Positions 59,724 through 64,000 of a DNA stretch of 64,000 bases are shown here, piece by piece. The stretch is taken from NCBI GenBank assembly GCA_014190155.1, contig BJFY01000006.1:1-64000 (forward strand). The letters are read 5' to 3'. This DNA is from Actinomycetes bacterium. GTDB taxonomy: Bacteria > Actinomycetota > Actinomycetes > Nanopelagicales > Nanopelagicaceae. The position numbers were made by a program, and so were the translations under genes. How positions within the stretch are numbered: the first letter of the stretch is position 1; each line of letters opens with the position of its first letter. The notes beneath the pieces are model-generated. The model ran no database searches and was not told where the DNA came from. It saw only the letters and a program-made list of their open reading frames with translations.

Positions 59724-61831
59724 TGGCTGAGATTATTCTTCCTGAAGGTGCACCAGAAGAAGTAGTAACGAATGCATTAGTTAGAGAAATAGATCTCAGC
59801 GCCTTTGGGGCAACCGGAACCCTCTCATTAATTACATTAGATAACGGGCAAGATCACAATCGCCCAAATACTTTTGGTCCAAAATCTGTGATGGCGTTGA
59901 ACGAAGCCATCACTATTGCCGAGAAAAGTGCATCAGTTGCAATTGCAATTACTGGAAAGCCGTTCATCTTCGCCGCTGGTGCCGATTTATCTGGATTGGC
60001 ATTCTTGCAAGATCGTTCCCACGCCCTCGCAATCGGTAAACTTGGCCACGATGTTTTTCGCAGACTAGGCGAAAATAAGAAACCTACTTTTGCTTTTATT
60101 AATGGGTTAGCACTAGGTGGTGGTTTAGAAGTTGGTTTGCATTGTAATTATCGCACCGTAGCAACTACTGCCTTCACTGCTTTGCCAGAATGTTTTCTGG
60201 GCCTAGTTCCAGGATGGGGTGGCGCAACTATATTGCCAAAACTTATTGGCCCGGAAAATGCAGTGCAAGTAATAATTTTGAACGCGCTTAATAACAACAC
60301 CATGATGCGAGCAAAAGATGCGTTGGCGTTAGGTGTTGCTGATGCGGTTTATGAGCCCGCCGATTTTCTCGAAAAATCAATTTCGTTTGCAGCGAAGATT
60401 ATCTCTGGTAAAACTAATATCGCACGCAAAGATTTCACAAACGAAGAAGCAGCTTGGAATACCGCAATCGCAACCGGTAAAGCCGCTGTGGCTAAGAAAT
60501 ACGGTGGCGCAGATATAGCATCCCCCGCTCGTGCGCTCGAACTAATTGCAGCAGCTCGAATTAATACTCTCGGCGCAGGTTTCGACGCAGAAGACCAAGC
60601 GCTCGCTGATCTCACCATGAGCAATCCACTTCGGGCCTCCTTGTACGCTTTCAATTTGATTCAGAAGAAACGGAAGAAAGTTGAAGGCGCGCCAAAATCA
60701 GCGCTAGCTCGCAAAGTTGCAAAAGTTGGCGTAGTCGGTGCTGGCTTGATGGCATCCCAACTCGCTCTGATCATGGTTCGAAATCTTAAAGTTCCAGTCG
60801 TAATGACCGATTTAGATCAAGAGCGTGTTAATAAAGGCGTTGCTTGGGTGCATGCTGAACTTGAAAAACTTGTAGCTAAGAAACGAATGAGCGCCGAGTC
60901 CGCTCGTCGATTAGCGCTTTTGGTGACCGGCTCGGTAGATCAAAACGTTTTCGCCAATGCAGATTTTGTGATTGAAGCTATTTTTGAAGAGCTCTCATTA
61001 AAGCAAGAGTTATTTAAAAAGTTAGAGACCATCGTTTCCTCTGAATGTGTTCTTGCTACCAATACTTCTTCGCTATCGGTTGAGAAGATGACAATCGGCT
61101 TGAAAAATCCAGAACGTGTTATCGGATTCCATTTCTTTAACCCAGTGGCAATCATGCCGCTACTTGAAGTAGCCCGTACCTCTACCACCGATGATGCCAC
61201 AACTGCTACTGCAATCAACGTCGGCAAAGAGTTAAAAAAGACCATGATCATCTGCAAAGATGCACCAGGTTTTGTGGTTAATCGATTGCTAACTAGATTT
61301 ATGGGAGAAGTCACCGATGCGATGGATGAAGGCACGGCTCCAGATGTTGCGGATAACGCAATGAAATCGCTTGGTTTTCCGATGTCGCCTTTTCAATTAT
61401 TAGGTTTAGTTGGACCAGGAGTTGCGCTACATGTCGCGCAAACTTTGAATACTAATTTAGGACCGCGTTACCGAATTTCGCCAACTATGCAACGCTTAGT
61501 TAAAGATGGTGTAAAAACTTTCTATATAAAGAAAGATGATGGCACTTTCGGAGCTAATCCAGCTGCACTCGCTCTTATCGAAAAGGGGAGTAAACCATCT
61601 ACCGCCGAGCAAGTAAGAATGCGTGCGCTAACTGCGCTGGCGGAAGAAGCTCGGATGATGCTCGATGAAGGCGTGGTTTCATCACCTGCTGAAATTGATT
61701 TATGTATGCTGCTTGGCGCTGGTTGGCCGATGCATCTGGGTGGAATATTGCCGTACTTAGATCGTGAAGGTGTGAGCGAATCTGTTACTGGGAAGCGCTT
61801 TCATCCGGCCGGAGTTGCCTCGCTGGCTTAG
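59723..61831 (+). CDS. fadB: Fatty-acid oxidation multifunctional enzyme (enoyl-CoA hydratase / 3-hydroxyacyl-CoA dehydrogenase)
   Basis: Trifunctional-type enzyme of 702 residues. The N-terminal crotonase half has the oxyanion motif AGADLSG, INGLALGGGLEVGLHCNYR and the catalytic Glu in LPECFLGLVPGWGG. The C-terminal half (about 325-702) has the NAD motif VGVVGAGLMASQLALIMV, the substrate loop NTSSLSVEKMT and GFHFFNPVAIMPLLEVA with the catalytic His, and a second 3-hydroxyacyl domain near the end. It shares a base with the fadA stop. The last 47 bases overlap the 3' end of dxs, which reads towards it, so the two transcripts are complementary there. Confidence 0.95.
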   Translation: MAEIILPEGAPEEVVTNALVREIDLSAFGATGTLSLITLDNGQDHNRPNTFGPKSVMALNEAITIAEKSASVAIAITGKPFIFAAGADLSGLAFLQDRSHALAIGKLGHDVFRRLGENKKPTFAFINGLALGGGLEVGLHCNYRTVATTAFTALPECFLGLVPGWGGATILPKLIGPENAVQVIILNALNNNTMMRAKDALALGVADAVYEPADFLEKSISFAAKIISGKTNIARKDFTNEEAAWNTAIATGKAAVAKKYGGADIASPARALELIAAARINTLGAGFDAEDQALADLTMSNPLRASLYAFNLIQKKRKKVEGAPKSALARKVAKVGVVGAGLMASQLALIMVRNLKVPVVMTDLDQERVNKGVAWVHAELEKLVAKKRMSAESARRLALLVTGSVDQNVFANADFVIEAIFEELSLKQELFKKLETIVSSECVLATNTSSLSVEKMTIGLKNPERVIGFHFFNPVAIMPLLEVARTSTTDDATTATAINVGKELKKTMIICKDAPGFVVNRLLTRFMGEVTDAMDEGTAPDVADNAMKSLGFPMSPFQLLGLVGPGVALHVAQTLNTNLGPRYRISPTMQRLVKDGVKTFYIKKDDGTFGANPAALALIEKGSKPSTAEQVRMRALTALAEEARMMLDEGVVSSPAEIDLCMLLGAGWPMHLGGILPYLDREGVSESVTGKRFHPAGVASLA

Positions 61832-63728
61832 TTTGCGAGTTCCTCTCTTCAACTTCAACAAGGGAACTGTTCCACTCCACTAATGATCTAGTAATGGTCT
61901 GAGCTGTAATGCCGATTTCTTCCAAAATTTGGCTGCGCTTGCCATGTTCAAAAAATTGTAACGGTATTCCGATTGAATGAATCGGAATATTTAAACCAAC
62001 TTCCCGAAACATTTCGGAGATGGTGCTACCAATTCCGCCATGCTTTATTCCATCTTCAATCACAACTACGCTCTGATAGCGCTGCGCCATAGTTACTAAT
62101 GATGTTGGTAGCGGTTTAACCCAACGTGGATCAATAACGGTTACGCCAACGCCTTCGCGATAAGCCTGACCGGCTGCTTCAACTGCAACTTGTGCCATCG
62201 CACCTACGCTAATAAGCAATACATCAGCGCTTTCGCCGCGGTATAAAACATCAATGCCATCGCGCCGTTCAAATGCTGGAATATCTGGTTGGACTGCCCC
62301 TTTAGGGAAACGGATAAGCGATGGTCGATCACTTATTTCAAGTGATTCACGGAGCGTTTCGCGTAACCGAGTGCCATCGCGTGGTGCTGCAACGCAAAGC
62401 GTTGGCACAATTCCAGTTAAAGCTAAATCCCAGATTCCATTATGCGATGGGCCATCATCACCAGTAATTCCAGATCTATCTAAAACAAATGTGACTCCCG
62501 CTTTGTGTAACGCAACATCTAATAAAAGTTGATCGAAGGCACGATTTAAAAATGTTGAGTAAACCGCAACCACGGGATGTAACCCGGTAAATGCCATTCC
62601 CGCCGCTGCGGTTGTTGCATGTTGTTCGGCAATGCCAACATCAAGAGTGCGATCTGGAAATACTTTTTGAAATGCATCTAGGCCAGTTGGTCCGAGCATT
62701 GCCGCAGTAATTGCGACTAAATCTTTTCGTTCGTGTCCTAATTCGACTAGCGCCTTAGAGAATACACTGGTCCAAGATGCTGAAGACTTTGAAAGTGGCG
62801 TGCCAGTATCTGGATCAACAATTCCGACAGCGTGAAATTTCTCGGCTTCATCGTTTACGGCTGGTGCGTGACCACGACCTTTTTCCGTGATTACGTGAAC
62901 TATTACTGGAGCTCCAAATTTCTTAGCCAGTTCAAGCGAGCTTTCAAGTTCTTCAATGTTATGACCATTAATTGGTCCTAGATATTTAAGCCCTAAATCC
63001 TCAAACATTCCTTGCGGTGCAATGATGTCTTTAATTCCTTTTTTCATGCCATGCAGAGTTTCATAAATTGGATGGCCGACTACTGGAGTTTTTTCTAATA
63101 CACCTTTCCCCCAGTCCAAAAATTTTTCATACCCTTGGGTTGCGCGTAACGTTGATAGATGGGCAGCTAACCCGCCAATAGTCGGCGAATAAGAACGTGC
63201 GTTATCGTTTACCACGATTACTAATTTCAAATCTGCTGTTGCAGCAATATTATTTAACGCTTCCCAGGACATGCCACCCGTAAGGGCACCATCGCCTACC
63301 ACCGCAACTACGGTTCGATCGTGCTCACCTTTGATTGCAAAACCTCGGGCAATCCCATCCGCCCATGAAAGCGCAGTAGATGCGTGCGAATTTTCTATTA
63401 CATCGTGTTTGCTCTCACTGCGATTCGGGTAGCCAGCAACGCCACCGCGTTGACGCAATTTTTCAAAACCAGCGATTCGTCCAGTTAGCATCTTATGAAC
63501 ATAAGATTGATGTCCAGTATCAAAAAGCAATACATCTTTAGGAGATTCAAATACTCGATGAAGCGCGAGCGTTAATTCCACTACACCTAAATTTGGACCA
63601 AGATGGCCGCCACTTTTCGATACTTTTTCAATTAAGAAATCTCTTATTTCGCTAGCTAGCTCAGTAAGTTGCGGATAATCCAATTTTGAAAGATCATCCG
63701 GTGAATTAATCTGCGAAAGTAAGGTCAT
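61785..63728 (-). CDS. dxs: 1-Deoxy-D-xylulose-5-phosphate synthase
   Basis: First enzyme of the MEP isoprenoid pathway, joining pyruvate and glyceraldehyde 3-phosphate. The 647-residue protein has [15 protein letters not shown] near residue 72, the thiamine-diphosphate motif [43 protein letters not shown] with the catalytic Glu, and [14 protein letters not shown]. The last 40 residues (after SLVEWNS) form a charged tail. The ATG overlaps the aconitase stop (ATGA), so both are on one transcript. Its 3' end overlaps fadB. Its nearness to DUF3000 and rnd matches M. tuberculosis, with three genes inserted here. Confidence 0.96.
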   Translation of the reverse strand: MTLLSQINSPDDLSKLDYPQLTELASEIRDFLIEKVSKSGGHLGPNLGVVELTLALHRVFESPKDVLLFDTGHQSYVHKMLTGRIAGFEKLRQRGGVAGYPNRSESKHDVIENSHASTALSWADGIARGFAIKGEHDRTVVAVVGDGALTGGMSWEALNNIAATADLKLVIVVNDNARSYSPTIGGLAAHLSTLRATQGYEKFLDWGKGVLEKTPVVGHPIYETLHGMKKGIKDIIAPQGMFEDLGLKYLGPINGHNIEELESSLELAKKFGAPVIVHVITEKGRGHAPAVNDEAEKFHAVGIVDPDTGTPLSKSSASWTSVFSKALVELGHERKDLVAITAAMLGPTGLDAFQKVFPDRTLDVGIAEQHATTAAAGMAFTGLHPVVAVYSTFLNRAFDQLLLDVALHKAGVTFVLDRSGITGDDGPSHNGIWDLALTGIVPTLCVAAPRDGTRLRETLRESLEISDRPSLIRFPKGAVQPDIPAFERRDGIDVLYRGESADVLLISVGAMAQVAVEAAGQAYREGVGVTVIDPRWVKPLPTSLVTMAQRYQSVVVIEDGIKHGGIGSTISEMFREVGLNIPIHSIGIPLQFFEHGKRSQILEEIGITAQTITRSLVEWNSSLVEVEERNSQTKPARQLRPDESASQ

Positions 63729-64000
63729 AACAAAGACCGCAATACATATTGCATGATGCCGCCATGACGGAAATATTCCGCTTCTCCAGGTGTATCAATT
63801 CGTACTTTCGCGGTAAAGCTTTTGCCGCCAGCGCTTACACGCACTTGAGTAGGAGTCTTACCTTCATTCAATTCCACAATTCCTGAAATAGCAAAAACTT
63901 CGCTACCAGTTAGACCAAGTGAAGCAGTGGTTTCACCATCATTGAATTGGAGTGGTAATACACCCATTCCAATTAAGTTAGAACGATGAATTCGTTCAAA
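63725..64000 (-). CDS. acnA: Aconitate hydratase, C-terminal fragment (runs off the window)
   Basis: The last 91 residues of aconitase; the gene continues beyond position 64000. [19 protein letters not shown] at the window edge is the characteristic C-terminal aconitase segment with a substrate-binding Arg-Ser pair, followed by GLTGSEVF and the terminal [16 protein letters not shown]. The 4Fe-4S cysteines lie in the missing part. It converts citrate to isocitrate in the TCA cycle. It overlaps dxs by four bases and is probably co-transcribed with it. Confidence 0.95.
   Translation of the reverse strand, partial: FERIHRSNLIGMGVLPLQFNDGETTASLGLTGSEVFAISGIVELNEGKTPTQVRVSAGGKSFTAKVRIDTPGEAEYFRHGGIMQYVLRSLL

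Overview
The window looks like part of the chromosome of a small-genome, low-to-mid-GC actinobacterium. The family content and gene order point to the freshwater acI lineage (Candidatus Nanopelagicales, the Planktophila/Nanopelagicus type), but no rRNA or marker tree is available here, so this is inference. The actinobacterial signal is strong. There are typical lineage families (CtaF, DUF3043, DUF4191, DUF3000, AdoK, a PimB-type mannosyltransferase, Ino1 beside a PadR regulator) and several blocks keep the order seen around Rv2182c-Rv2190c, Rv2200c-Rv2220, Rv0046c-Rv0047c and Rv2680-Rv2682c of Mycobacterium tuberculosis. Coding density is very high: most neighbours overlap by 1-4 bases and several convergent genes overlap at their 3' ends. 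I see no insertion sequence, prophage, CRISPR array, tRNA or rRNA.

Layout. 1-3.5 kb: riboflavin operon ribD-ribE-ribBA-ribH behind an FMN riboswitch. 3.6-7.5 kb: an esterase and the cytochrome c oxidase genes ctaC-ctaD-ctaF. 7.5-13 kb: a cysteine desulfurase-like/TusA pair, adenosine kinase, ErpA, quinolinate synthase, DUF3043 and an aldo/keto reductase. 13-17.2 kb: a cobalamin riboswitch driving a secreted anchored protein plus a complete ECF transporter (T, fused A-A, S), most likely for vitamin B12. 17.2-31.9 kb: gcvT, pepA, lpdA, sucB, lipB, lipA, lipid and membrane genes, and glnA. 32-39.4 kb: EamA transporter, a strongly asymmetric heterodimeric ABC exporter, a NiCoT nickel/cobalt permease, an SDR and an enoyl-CoA hydratase. 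39.5-43.7 kb: an orphan LuxR-type DNA-binding protein, ino1-padR with a large palindromic operator, a nucleobase permease behind a structured leader, and a LysE exporter. 43.8-54.2 kb: a Cas4/RecB-like nuclease, phospholipid acyltransferase, esterase fusion, sugar oxidoreductase, glucokinase, FadD, a two-component system, PimB-type mannosyltransferase (apparently frameshifted) and an NlpC/P60 hydrolase. 54.2-64 kb: a RibD-C reductase, DMT transporter, DUF3000, RNase D, an iron permease, fadA-fadB, dxs and the 3' end of aconitase.

The genes cohere into aerobic central metabolism (2-oxoglutarate dehydrogenase E2/E3 with both lipoate genes, glycine cleavage T protein, aconitase, terminal oxidase), cofactor supply (riboflavin, NAD, lipoate, Fe-S, B12 and cobalt uptake), fatty-acid use (FadD, FadA, FadB, hydratase) and inositol/mannosyl lipid synthesis (Ino1 and PimB).

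The most striking pattern is not a single gene. Twenty genes carry a TANNNT hexamer exactly six bases before their ATG or GTG, the geometry of leaderless promoters, and usually lack a Shine-Dalgarno sequence. Other points to follow up are the RBS-sequestering leader of the nucleobase permease, the B12 operon's secreted protein, a PadR operator with a second copy, an unusual CuA-site residue in CtaC, and a one-base deletion at the start of the mannosyltransferase gene.
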